Shown: positions 27,473-35,474 of the stretch, in pieces | Numbering within the stretch: position 1 is the first letter of the stretch | Layout of the letters: every line of letters starts with the position of its first letter | Origin: Desulfomonilaceae bacterium | GTDB lineage: Bacteria; Desulfobacterota; Desulfomonilia; Desulfomonilales; Desulfomonilaceae | Direction of reading: 5' to 3' | Length of the DNA: 64,000 bases | Assembly: GCA_031082285.1 (NCBI GenBank) | Contig: JAVHLK010000006.1 | Location: 1-64,000, forward strand | Position numbers and translations under genes: made by a program | Notes under the pieces: model-generated | Seen by the model: only the letters and a program-made list of their open reading frames with translations | Databases searched by the model: none | Told to the model about the DNA's origin: nothing

Positions 27473-27988
27473 CTACGATGTTTTCGGCAACCAGGGCCAA
27501 ATTTGAACAAGGATGAAATAGCCAGCCACCCCTGTGGCTACTGCGTTTACAATAGTCCAAGCCGCGGTGGCCTTGGCAATCTGCATTCCCAACCCAAGGA
27601 GAAGGAAGAACATGAACCACAAGCTTGCCCACATGATCCACAAGATGAACAGGCCGGTATCGGGCAATGCGGTGAATGCGGTGGGCACGGCCACGACGGC
27701 AACCAATAAGCAGTACCAACCGAGGCCTTGGCCCTCAAGATCCCAGATCGTGTTTGCAGCGACCCATAGGTACGTGAAAGCAAACAGCAGCGATTGCATA
27801 GCGTAGAAATACGTGACGATTTCCTGTCCTTGGAGGAAAACAGTCCTCATTACGCCGGCAAATATCAGGATTCCCGTAAATATGTTCATAGGCGCCACTT
27901 GCTTCCCGTCCAGCTTTCCCAGAAGCATCAAGGCGTTCATGAACAATACGAATCCCACGTAAACGAGCGCGCAGCCTAACATGCCCAT
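27473..27988 (-). CDS. amiS: AmiS/UreI-family amide channel
   Basis: The 171-residue protein has six predicted membrane helices, beginning CALVYVGFVLFMNALMLLG, and the family residues AFTYLWVAANTIW and DTGLFILWIMWASLWF. AmiS/UreI proteins form proton-gated urea or amide channels in the inner membrane. ATG 27988 is chosen (AGGAGG seven bases upstream) over the track-length frame from 28153, whose first 55 codons cover the promoter. With amiE it forms an amide uptake-and-hydrolysis pair. Confidence 0.93.
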   Translation of the reverse strand: MGMLGCALVYVGFVLFMNALMLLGKLDGKQVAPMNIFTGILIFAGVMRTVFLQGQEIVTYFYAMQSLLFAFTYLWVAANTIWDLEGQGLGWYCLLVAVVAVPTAFTALPDTGLFILWIMWASLWFMFFLLLGLGMQIAKATAAWTIVNAVATGVAGYFILVQIWPWLPKTS

Positions 27989-28098
27989 TTTGTTGCCTCC
28001 TGTGCCAACCGGTAGTTTCTCCAGAGGCCAGTACAGCCTCGATGGGTCTCGTGTTTCTTGGGGGGGCGCCGGCTTCCGACAATACCGCGGTCTTATAG

Positions 28099-28113
28099 GC
28101 AACTTCCGTGCCA
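28099..28113 (-). promoter_or_regulatory. sigma-54 (-24/-12) promoter of amiS-amiE
   Basis: On the minus strand the sequence is TGGCAC-GGAAG-TTGC, a complete match to the RpoN consensus TGGCAC-N5-TTGC with the extended G after TGGCAC. It predicts a start near 28088, about 100 bases before amiS. The divergent gene encodes a sigma-54 activator with an amide receptor domain. Confidence 0.88.
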
Positions 28114-28348
28114 CGAACACGAGAGACCGGACGCATGGGTTATTGAACCGCATATAGAAGTACGCTTATCCGCCCGTCGGCAGCCATTCGGAGGGTAATA
28201 TGGCTTCTCCTACACCCCGATGTAAGTGAGACGACTTTCCGGCAGTTGATGAAATGGGCGGGGATATCTTCGCGAAGCTGCTGCATCGGATTGAGACAAT
28301 TGCCGGATGTTCGCGTCGTATTGAATCAAAGTGTGTCAATCTGATACG

Positions 28349-28363
28349 TTTTGCACTGCAAAA
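28349..28363. promoter_or_regulatory. 15-bp palindrome, candidate activator site
   Basis: TTTTGCA-C-TGCAAAA is a perfect palindrome, about 236 bases upstream of the -24 element of amiS and about 285 bases upstream of the regulator start. Distance fits an enhancer for a sigma-54 activator. Binding is inference. Confidence 0.45.
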
Positions 28364-28406
28364 ATATCGCTCTTTTCCCTTGACAGGGGGGGGCTCAGAC
28401 GCGATA

Positions 28407-28418
28407 ATTGCAGGCAAT
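28407..28418. promoter_or_regulatory. 12-bp dyad, second candidate activator site
   Basis: ATTGC-AG-GCAAT is a perfect dyad 43 bases from the first palindrome and shares its TTGC...GCAA arms, with one base less between them. Confidence 0.35.
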
Positions 28419-28647
28419 AGTGAACCATATCCGTGGTGCTCGTGAGTCTCTTGGCATGGGTACCCGTGGGCCTCATGGACGAGAATCGAGACATCTCCTC
28501 TGTCGGTCTCACCTGTTCATCGGTTGCGGGCTCATAGTCTTCACCTTCTCTCGATTCTCCCCAACATGTCGGCAAAGGTTCCCGATGCGGCATCAGTAAT
28601 ACGCATCCCGCACGCCCCCAGCGTCCGAGCAACCGAGGACATAAGAG

Positions 28648-30861
28648 ATGATGAAGAGGATTGGCTTACTCTTTTCTCTCAGCGGTACCATTTCCATCGT
28701 TGGCGAGGGACAGCTACAGGCAGCCCTCCTTGCCATAGAGGAGATTAACAGAAGCAGTCCCCTGACCTTTGATCCACTCGTCGGAGATGACCGATCCGAT
28801 CCCCGGGAGGCAGCCAAGCAGGCATATTCCCTCTTCACGGAAGGAAAAGTAGATGTACTGGTAGGTTGCTACATGTCCTCGGTCCGTAACTCGGTGATTT
28901 CAGCTTTAGACGAGACAGGCGGTCTATTGCTTTATCCCACCCTCTATGAAGGCGAGCAGGTTCATCCCAATGTCTTCTACCTGGGAGCCGTCCCGAATCA
29001 GCAGGTGGAGCCCTTGCTTTGCTGGACCTTCCACAACATGTCCAGCAACTTCGTACTGGTGGGATCCGACTATGTCTATCCCCGATCCTCCAACCGACAG
29101 GTGAGGCGCTGGGTGGAAAATGGTGGCGGCAAAGTGCTCCTGGAGAGCTATTTTCCGCTGGGCTGCACGGACTTTGACAAATTTTTCGGCGATCTCAGAA
29201 AATTGACAAAACCGCATGCGTCCGCAGTGATTTTCTCAACCTTGGTAGGCACCAGCGTTCCGGCTTTTTACACTGAAGTCAGGAGGAACGGGTTCTCTCT
29301 GCCGGTAGTAAGTCCTCTTACATCAGAGCGTGAGATGAGCCTGATAGGCAGCGAGGCTTCCAGCGGGCACATAGTAGCCTCTCCCTATTTCCAGACCCTC
29401 GATACCGTGGCCAATAGGAAGTTTGTCGAGGCCTTCAGGCTAAGGTTCGGCAATCAACCGATCAACAGAGAGATGATGACCACTTACGGCGCCATGCACC
29501 TATTGGCTGCGGCATACGAACGGGCAAGCGCCGTACCTTATGGGAGTACTGAAGCAATCAAGATGCGCACCGTGTTGAAAGACCTTTGCTTCCATGGCCC
29601 ACAAGGAAAAGTGATCATGGACCCGGCCACTCAGCATCTCTGGCAATGGTGCCACATCGGCCGCATTAATCAGGAAGGATTGGTGGATATTGTCTGGTCG
29701 TCACCTGGGCCAATCCCCCCCAGACACGACGATCCCCATCCTGGAATTACCGTCCTCCGTGAAGACAAGGAATCGGGCTGGCATAAACCCAGCGCACCCA
29801 TAGGTGTCAATCCGAGATTTCTCGAATGCGTAAGAATGGCCCAAATAGCCGGCAAGACCTCCTGCAATGTCCTCATCACCGGTGAGACAGGTACTGGTAA
29901 GGGACTGCTGGCCAGGTACATTCACCTCATAAGTACTCGCGCAGTCAAGCCGTTCGAGGAAATTAGTTGCCCAAGCATTCCGCGCGATTTGATGGAGAGC
30001 GAATTGCACGGATATGAGGGGGGTGCCTTCACAGGAGCCAGGAAGACAGGTAAGCCCGGCAAGTTCGAACTCGGCAACGGCGGAACCGTGTTCCTTGACG
30101 AGATTGGAGAGATGCCGCCAGACCTCCAGGCCCATCTGCTGCGGGTGATAGAGGACAAGCAGATATACCGCATTGGAGGAACTAAAGCCGCATCGGTGGA
30201 CATAAGATTCATTGCAGCCACCAATAGGAATTTGAGCCGGGAAATGGGTAAGGGGGGCTCCTTCCGTCGCGACCTTTTCTACCGTCTCAGCGTCTTTCAC
30301 ATTCATCTGCCCCGTCTCTGTGAGCGCATTGAGGACATCGCAGCATTGGCCGATCATTTCCTGCGGATTTGCAACAGCCGGGCTGGCATGAGAAAATCTT
30401 TCGCTCCCGAAACCCTCAAGCTGCTCGAGGAATATGACTGGCCCGGCAACGTGCGGGAATTGGCCAACGTCGTCGAGAGGTCGTTTCATCTTTCCTTGGA
30501 TTCGAGCCGGATTCGTCCGGATCACCTGCCCGAACAGATCTGCCTCCACAACACCGACGGTGGCGTTGGGGCAAGAGAGTCGGCCAGCAGGCGGGGAGAG
30601 AGACAAGACATCGCCGGCAAACCGCCCGACGGCGTGGAACGTCCAAATGAAATTGACCGGCGCCGGCCTCCGGGCCCGCTAGATTTTTCCGAGGGACGGC
30701 TTCCCAAACTCGAAGAGGTCGAGGAGGAAATCATAAGACAAGCCTTGGAGAAGAGTTGGTTTAACTTGAGCGAGGCAGCTCGCCTACTTGGGATTGGCCG
30801 AAGCACCCTCTACAGAAAGCTGAAAAGATACTCTGCGGAGCGAAGGCCGTGGCCGGAATGA
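28648..30861 (+). CDS. AmiC-like amide receptor fused to a sigma-54-dependent activator
   Basis: The 737-residue protein has three parts. Residues 1-375 resemble the amide receptor AmiC (type-I periplasmic-binding fold): RIGLLFSLSGT, VLVGCYMSSVR, LLYPTLYEGE and VGSDYVYPRSSN, with no signal peptide, so it is cytosolic. Residues about 395-625 are an NtrC-type AAA+ domain: Walker A GETGTGKG (about 411), GAFTGA (about 458) for sigma-54 contact, Walker B GTVFLDEIGEM, and the DWPGNVREL sensor II region. Residues about 700-730 are a Fis-type HTH (NLSEAARLLGIGRSTLYRKL). It is divergent from amiS-amiE, whose promoter is of the -24/-12 type. Inference: amide binding relieves or triggers ATPase activity, replacing AmiC/AmiR antitermination. 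ATG 28651 is an equally possible start. Confidence 0.95.
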   Translation: MMKRIGLLFSLSGTISIVGEGQLQAALLAIEEINRSSPLTFDPLVGDDRSDPREAAKQAYSLFTEGKVDVLVGCYMSSVRNSVISALDETGGLLLYPTLYEGEQVHPNVFYLGAVPNQQVEPLLCWTFHNMSSNFVLVGSDYVYPRSSNRQVRRWVENGGGKVLLESYFPLGCTDFDKFFGDLRKLTKPHASAVIFSTLVGTSVPAFYTEVRRNGFSLPVVSPLTSEREMSLIGSEASSGHIVASPYFQTLDTVANRKFVEAFRLRFGNQPINREMMTTYGAMHLLAAAYERASAVPYGSTEAIKMRTVLKDLCFHGPQGKVIMDPATQHLWQWCHIGRINQEGLVDIVWSSPGPIPPRHDDPHPGITVLREDKESGWHKPSAPIGVNPRFLECVRMAQIAGKTSCNVLITGETGTGKGLLARYIHLISTRAVKPFEEISCPSIPRDLMESELHGYEGGAFTGARKTGKPGKFELGNGGTVFLDEIGEMPPDLQAHLLRVIEDKQIYRIGGTKAASVDIRFIAATNRNLSREMGKGGSFRRDLFYRLSVFHIHLPRLCERIEDIAALADHFLRICNSRAGMRKSFAPETLKLLEEYDWPGNVRELANVVERSFHLSLDSSRIRPDHLPEQICLHNTDGGVGARESASRRGERQDIAGKPPDGVERPNEIDRRRPPGPLDFSEGRLPKLEEVEEEIIRQALEKSWFNLSEAARLLGIGRSTLYRKLKRYSAERRPWPE

Positions 30862-30978
30862 TGGCGGACCGCAATGGGTTTTGTGAAATGCGGCACTCAG
30901 AGCATGGGGTACGCAATCGGCTTCACGTAAGGAAACCCGGTCACTCCGGCCCATAGGCGATATCTGGGGACATACACC
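30862..30978. other. repeat-like sequence after the regulator
   Basis: Contains TTTTGTGAAATGCGGCACTCA at 30879-30900, a partial relative of the 48-bp repeats at 10.8 and 19.7 kb, and the motif GGGGACATACACCTTATTTTTG at 30968-30989, which on the minus strand looks like the 3' end of a RAYT element. Confidence 0.5.
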
Positions 30979-30984
30979 TTATTT

Positions 30985-31805
30985 TTGTCTCAGATGGACG
31001 CTTGCGAGGTCTTCCGGGTTTTCCCGTGCTGAGGTCCCGACCTGTGTCACAAACGCTGCATGTCCGGCCGGGCGACCGGTCCGTGTCCTTTTTCGGAGCG
31101 AGCTCGACCGACCTTCGTCAGAGCAGAGCGGCAATCGCTCCCAATCCTTAGCAAGTCCCCGCAGGGTTCGATGTATGACAAGCGGGTCGCGGACGGTAAT
31201 CCCCAGGTGACATCGCGCACTCGACCACGGATACCCCCATGGTACATTCGTCATACTCGCCCGTACCGGATTCTGTTCCACATAGCGGTTAGAACCGCAA
31301 CCAAATGGCGATTGCCGGCATCGGCGTCACGCACGAGTGTGGGTTTCGCAAGTACCATCGTACTACGCCGGGGATCCGGACGTCGTTCCTGGTTCCCAGG
31401 CGCCCGGCGCGTACAAACCTAATTTCAGGAGCCAAGTTCCGAAAAAATCTTCGCGGGGGTGCAGCGCGTTTGCGTGGGAAATCTAACCAGCCTGGGAAAC
31501 CGGCTACAGAAAATCAGTCGGTTATGCCGCTGGTCGTCCCTTTACCATGAAAAAGCGCGGCACCCTCTTCGCTGTACTACAGGAAAACTACGTTTAGTAG
31601 TACATAGCGCGCTGCCGCCAAGAGGTGATCATCGTCCGGAACACGCGAGCTGAATCGTCCTTGGAACAGCTCACCACGGACCCCTGCAGCGAAGTTCTTC
31701 ATGCGTGTGTATCGCCGGTGAGCCCGGCCAAAGCCCTTTGCCGGAGAGTCCTCTCGGTGAGGTACCGCGACAAGGTGAACATGGTTGGTCATCAGACACC
31801 ACACA
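30985..31805 (-). pseudogene. interrupted RAYT transposase
   Basis: Read leftward, 31805-31585 encodes the middle of a RAYT transposase (VWCLMTNHVHLVAVPHRED, THRRYTRMKN-like AHRRYTRMKN, QGRFSS, LLAAARYV), ending right at the catalytic tyrosine region. About 300 bases of unrelated sequence follow (31281-31580), and then 31281-30985 resumes with MEQNPVRASMTNVPWGYPWSS and a C-terminal TGRPAG segment. The N-terminal HVTQRG part is not found upstream. I read this as one copy split by an insertion or rearrangement and missing its start. Confidence 0.8.
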
Positions 31806-31863
31806 AATACCGAAGCCCCCTGAACAGATACAACATCTACTATGCCGGCACCAAAGCCGAAGT

Positions 31864-33054
31864 CTACAATGTCTCCCGACGTTCAAGTTCCTTCGCGCTG
31901 CTCTTGAATTCGGGATCGCCAGATACCAGACCCCACAACTTGTTTGCATAAGCGTCGTTATCCAAGAAGCGGGTTCTGGCCAAACTGCTGGACAAGCTTG
32001 CTAGTAAGGTGTCTCTGCCGGGAATTGCCGCAAACTCTTCATGGGCCTCGAGTAGTCCACTGACACGATCGATAATGATTTCGTTTGTGAATACACCCGC
32101 CTCGGAAAGATGCTGCTCGACGCTCTGACAGAATGCCTGTGGGTCCGGCAGGTCCAATACGCTCTGATTCGCTAACAATGTATTCAATACCATTTGGATA
32201 ACAGATGCGTCGTTGAATGCTGGAACGCGTCTGATGGCCTCGCGAATGCTTCCAAGAATTTTGTCTCTTGGGGTTTTTCCCGGCATCTCACCAACCAGGT
32301 GACGCATCTCGTCCGGTGATTTAGGTAAACCGCACTCACTACATGGCCAGTCAGATATCACCTCGGTTGCCTCTCTAATCTTGGCATCAGGTATCCATTC
32401 GTAGGCTCTCAGTATCAAGTCTTTTATCATCCGGTCGAATTCGGCTCGCTTGACATGATCGGGTACCCAATCCTCCGTGCCGACTCGCGCATACAACCAA
32501 CCCACGTGCCATCCAAGCTTATTTGCGAATGGATCCGTGAGGCCAACAGTTCTATTTGCAGTCAAATGGTTGTAGTATTCGCCTGAATCAAGTCCAAAAC
32601 AGAAACGAAGGTACGCACACGAGTGTTCAATGATTCCGGCATCCGCATCAGAATGAAGATAGAAGTACTCTTCAACATTATTGTTCAGCAGACGCTCCAA
32701 GAACAACTTGAGGTCTCCCTTGGCACTCTGTCGACAGATCTCCGCATAGGTCTCCAGCTCGGACTGGTAGGTCGCAATCTGGCCGCTTATGACCGACCAT
32801 ATAGGAAGCACGGGGGCAACCAGGATGACGGGGGACTTACATGATTTCGACTTCCGACGTACAAGATCGCAAGACTGAGTGAGCACAATTATATGGGTGG
32901 TCTCTTGGGCGAGATCCTGTGAATATCTTTCACTCAGCAGCGTCTCTAAGGCTTTCGATTTATTTACAATATGGCCTTGACCGAGATCTACATCTCGACC
33001 ATGCTCTTGATACGTCCAATGAAGTCTAGGCGTTCCTCGACTATGCTCTGTCAT
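31864..33054 (-). CDS. unrecognised protein with TQSCDL motif (gene C of a three-gene cluster)
   Basis: The product of about 396 residues begins MTEHSRGTPRLHW; a TTG at 33075, two bases after the preceding gene, would add seven residues. Visible features are an early HIIVLTQSCDLVRRK segment, a Cys pair in DWPCSECGLPKSPDEM (possible metal site) and a helical C-terminal third with AIRRVPAFNDASVIQM and LLASLSSSLARTRFL. There is no signal peptide or membrane helix. It is the last gene of a leftward cluster with two small upstream genes. I do not recognise a family. An antiphage or stress role is only a guess from genomic setting. Confidence 0.75.
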   Translation of the reverse strand: MTEHSRGTPRLHWTYQEHGRDVDLGQGHIVNKSKALETLLSERYSQDLAQETTHIIVLTQSCDLVRRKSKSCKSPVILVAPVLPIWSVISGQIATYQSELETYAEICRQSAKGDLKLFLERLLNNNVEEYFYLHSDADAGIIEHSCAYLRFCFGLDSGEYYNHLTANRTVGLTDPFANKLGWHVGWLYARVGTEDWVPDHVKRAEFDRMIKDLILRAYEWIPDAKIREATEVISDWPCSECGLPKSPDEMRHLVGEMPGKTPRDKILGSIREAIRRVPAFNDASVIQMVLNTLLANQSVLDLPDPQAFCQSVEQHLSEAGVFTNEIIIDRVSGLLEAHEEFAAIPGRDTLLASLSSSLARTRFLDNDAYANKLWGLVSGDPEFKSSAKELERRETL

Positions 33055-33077
33055 GACAAAGTCTATGCGAAGCAAGA

Positions 33078-33410
33078 TTACTCAAATATGAACGCACAAG
33101 TGGCTTCCATTGCCCTGGTTTCTTTATGCGTCGTTTCAAGAGTCGCACGCACTTTGTTTGCGGCCAGGTTTCTTGCCTTTTGATTCTCCAAGTTCGCATT
33201 ATAAGGAATGGTAATTTGATTCTTCCTGGTAACCACTGAGAACTCAACGGCTCTGTCGTTAGTGCCGATCTTGCGCGATGTTACTGAGGCCCACGGTTTG
33301 GATTCCTCTAACTCACTAAACACTATGGTCTTAGTGCAACGCCCACTCTGGGGTTCATTTTCTTGAAGATCTGCTGTCGTGTTTTCCCTCTTCTTGGGTG
33401 TGGTAGTCAT
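33078..33410 (-). CDS. unrecognised small protein (gene B of the cluster)
   Basis: The 110-residue protein starts at ATG 33410, overlapping the gene A stop by four bases (ATGA), with GGGAG just upstream. The first 30 residues are polar and probably disordered; the rest is Lys/Asn/Thr-rich with a VVTRKNQITIPYNANLENQ stretch and an alanine-rich helix (ARNLAANKVRATLE). It could be a small adaptor, or an antitoxin-like partner of gene C. No family is recognised. Confidence 0.7.
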   Translation of the reverse strand: MTTTPKKRENTTADLQENEPQSGRCTKTIVFSELEESKPWASVTSRKIGTNDRAVEFSVVTRKNQITIPYNANLENQKARNLAANKVRATLETTHKETRAMEATCAFIFE

Positions 33411-34042
33411 AGTGTCTCCCTCATTCTTAGACCGTAGACGTTCTTCAGAAAAGCCAAACCTTCATCTCTGTACTTCAACGTTCGACCATTCAGGCGAGTC
33501 GATGCTTCCTTGGCATCGTTGACCTCATGATGGAAATTGAGATCAACATACAGTGATTCTTCCTCACTGGCGGTCAGTGTCACATTCAGTACAGCATCTT
33601 CCCATTTGATGGACCGCTTGATGGACAGACTCAATGGAATATGGCCATGCTCTGCCAGCCCCTCGGCATCGCTGAGTCGAAATAGCGAGGCTAATCCTTG
33701 GTCGAGTTCTCTGTCTCTAAAGGCAAAGTTGATTCCGAAAGCGCTCACCGGCGTGTGAGGTAATGTCTCTAGGATCCTTTCCGCCAGTGCCTCCGCGAGA
33801 CGTAGGCTCTCATCCTCAGTGGTTTTCGTAGTAATAATAAGGGAAGACGCCTCTGGCGTCACAACCAGCCGATCCGTCGAAAACTTCAACTGCACTCCTC
33901 GTGGGCTTGCCGCAAATTCTACACTCATGGATGAACCATCATGAAGCTCTTTCAGTTCTTTCGCCATCCACTGTGGGGAGAATATGGCTGTGTTCCATAG
34001 CCCTGCAAGGAAAATATTCCAATTCTCTATTACCGGAACCAC
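33407..34042 (-). CDS. unrecognised protein (gene A of the cluster)
   Basis: The 211-residue protein starts at GTG 34042 (VPVIENWNIFLAGLWNTAIF). It looks alpha/beta: the strand-like block GVQLKFSTDRLVVTPE, a helix with LAEALAERILETLPHTPVSAFGINF, and a C-terminal LYVDLNFHHEVNDAKEA. The phrase LPHTPVSAFGINF appears conserved in hypothetical proteins that I recall in other bacteria, but I cannot name the family. It opens the cluster and has the tightest coupling to gene B. Confidence 0.72.
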   Translation of the reverse strand: MVPVIENWNIFLAGLWNTAIFSPQWMAKELKELHDGSSMSVEFAASPRGVQLKFSTDRLVVTPEASSLIITTKTTEDESLRLAEALAERILETLPHTPVSAFGINFAFRDRELDQGLASLFRLSDAEGLAEHGHIPLSLSIKRSIKWEDAVLNVTLTASEEESLYVDLNFHHEVNDAKEASTRLNGRTLKYRDEGLAFLKNVYGLRMRETL

Positions 34043-34718
34043 GATGTAGCTCTTTTCTTACATTCTAGATATGTATTGATCGGCAGTCGGTTTCAAGTCC
34101 TTCGTATTTTTCTACACACGAATCAGTCGTCCGTCAAGTACGATCTCGGCTCCTCCGTTCGTATTCTCCGATCTGGGTCGAGGTCCAGACGAAGGAGAAA
34201 ACTGCGTGGAACAGAATTGTCATGATTTCTGGGCAGCGAATCATGGTCCTCATGATGTCTTCTCCGGCTCACCTGGCGGTTCGTGAGGAAAGGGGTCACC
34301 CATTACAAGGCAGGAGTCAAAGGAAGATATTACCCTGTGGCAACGAAACCACTGTTTCCTTGCCGAACTGCGGTTCAATCGGTTACTGTGCCGGCCGATT
34401 CCCACGGTGTTCCGCAACAAAAATATGGGACATGCCCACGGCAGAGCCTGTGAACGAGCGCATCAGGTATTCACCGTTCCACCTTAAATACGGCCGAGTA
34501 CGGACCCGAGCAAGCAGCATGTCCCTTTTCCCCAAGAAGATGACGGGCAGGGACGCCCGTCCCACGAAGAACACGGGCTTGGTCTCTGTCTTTCGTAGCC
34601 CGGGCCTCCGTGCCCGGATACTATTCTTGCCGGCACCCAACATGGCAACAAGACGAAAATATGTGACCGAATTCATGAGATGCCGCTCTTAGCCCGCAAA
34701 AGGGAGCAGGACCATACC
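34043..34718. other. intergenic region with GC-rich hairpins
   Basis: No gene is supported. The frames that cross it are translations of the hairpin-bearing stretch at 34540-34618. The first 150 bases upstream of gene A are AT-rich and should hold its promoter. Confidence 0.55.
34540..34618. repeat. pair of GC-rich intergenic hairpins
   Basis: GACGGGC-AGGGAC-GCCCGTC is followed about 50 bases later by CCGGGC-CTCCGT-GCCCGG. Such paired hairpins in gaps, with translations like GRASLP, are typical dispersed intergenic repeats. Other hairpins of this kind are at 26304, 42229 and 57048. Confidence 0.5.
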
Positions 34719-35474
34719 TCACGCCACCAGCTTCTCTTTTCTCAGGATCTCGCCTCTCGTGCTCACGATGACCTGCTCCATAGGCACTGATCTTCCGGCC
34801 GTTTCCATGCCCCGCTTCACGATGTAAGGAAGTCCGCCGCAGCACGGCACCTCCATGACCACCACAGTGACGCTCCTGATTGAGGCGTGTGCGAAGATTC
34901 CCGCAAACTTTTCGACATAGGCCTGGGTGTCGTCGAACTTGGGACACCCGATCATGACGACCTTGCCCTCCAGGAAATCCCGGTGAAAATTGGGATAGGC
35001 GATGGGCGTGCAATCCGAAGCTACGACGAGATCCGCGTTCTTGAGAAACGGGGCGGTGGGGGGAACCAGCATGATCTGCACCGGCCAATGGGTAAGCGCC
35101 GAGGCCTGAGACGCATGAGACACGGGTTCATTTGCCGTTTGACAAGCCGTTTGCGGTGCAAAGGACTGCACCATCGCGGAGGGGCAACCGCAGGGCATCG
35201 TCTGTTCCGTGGCAACGTCGGTGTGCTTCAGTTCATCCAAACGTTCGTGGACCGCTTCCTCGTCGAAGTCCTCGGCTTCTCTCTCCTCAATGGTCAGAGC
35301 GCCTTCCGGGCACTCTCCCAGGCATGCGCCCAGTCCGTCACAATACTTATCGCCAACGAGTCTCGCCTTACCGTCCACGATCTCGAGCGCACCTTCGGCA
35401 CAGGATATGATGCACTCACCGCAGCCGGTGCACAGATCTTCATCTATCTTGATCATCTTTCGATTTACTTTCAT
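34719..35474 (-). CDS. 2[4Fe-4S] ferredoxin-domain protein of the hcp operon
   Basis: The 251-residue protein opens with two clusters: DLCTGCGECIISCAEGALEI and CDGLGACLGECPEGAL. A linker with MPCGCPSAM follows, then a C-terminal domain with ADLVVASDCTPIAYPNFH, VVMIGCPKF and EVPCCGGLPYIV. It is a likely electron carrier or maturation partner for Hcp. Its ATG overlaps the end of the HD-domain gene by four bases; together with hcp they form a leftward operon. Confidence 0.85.
   Translation of the reverse strand: MKVNRKMIKIDEDLCTGCGECIISCAEGALEIVDGKARLVGDKYCDGLGACLGECPEGALTIEEREAEDFDEEAVHERLDELKHTDVATEQTMPCGCPSAMVQSFAPQTACQTANEPVSHASQASALTHWPVQIMLVPPTAPFLKNADLVVASDCTPIAYPNFHRDFLEGKVVMIGCPKFDDTQAYVEKFAGIFAHASIRSVTVVVMEVPCCGGLPYIVKRGMETAGRSVPMEQVIVSTRGEILRKEKLVA

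Noticed and set aside
28004-28017. A second TGGCAC close to the amiS start
   Set aside because: The downstream GC is two bases out of register with the -12 position, and the stretch is the Shine-Dalgarno region itself.
34222-34692. Open frames in the gap after the three-gene cluster
   Set aside because: They translate GC-rich intergenic hairpins (GRASLP-type sequence) and have no ribosome binding site.
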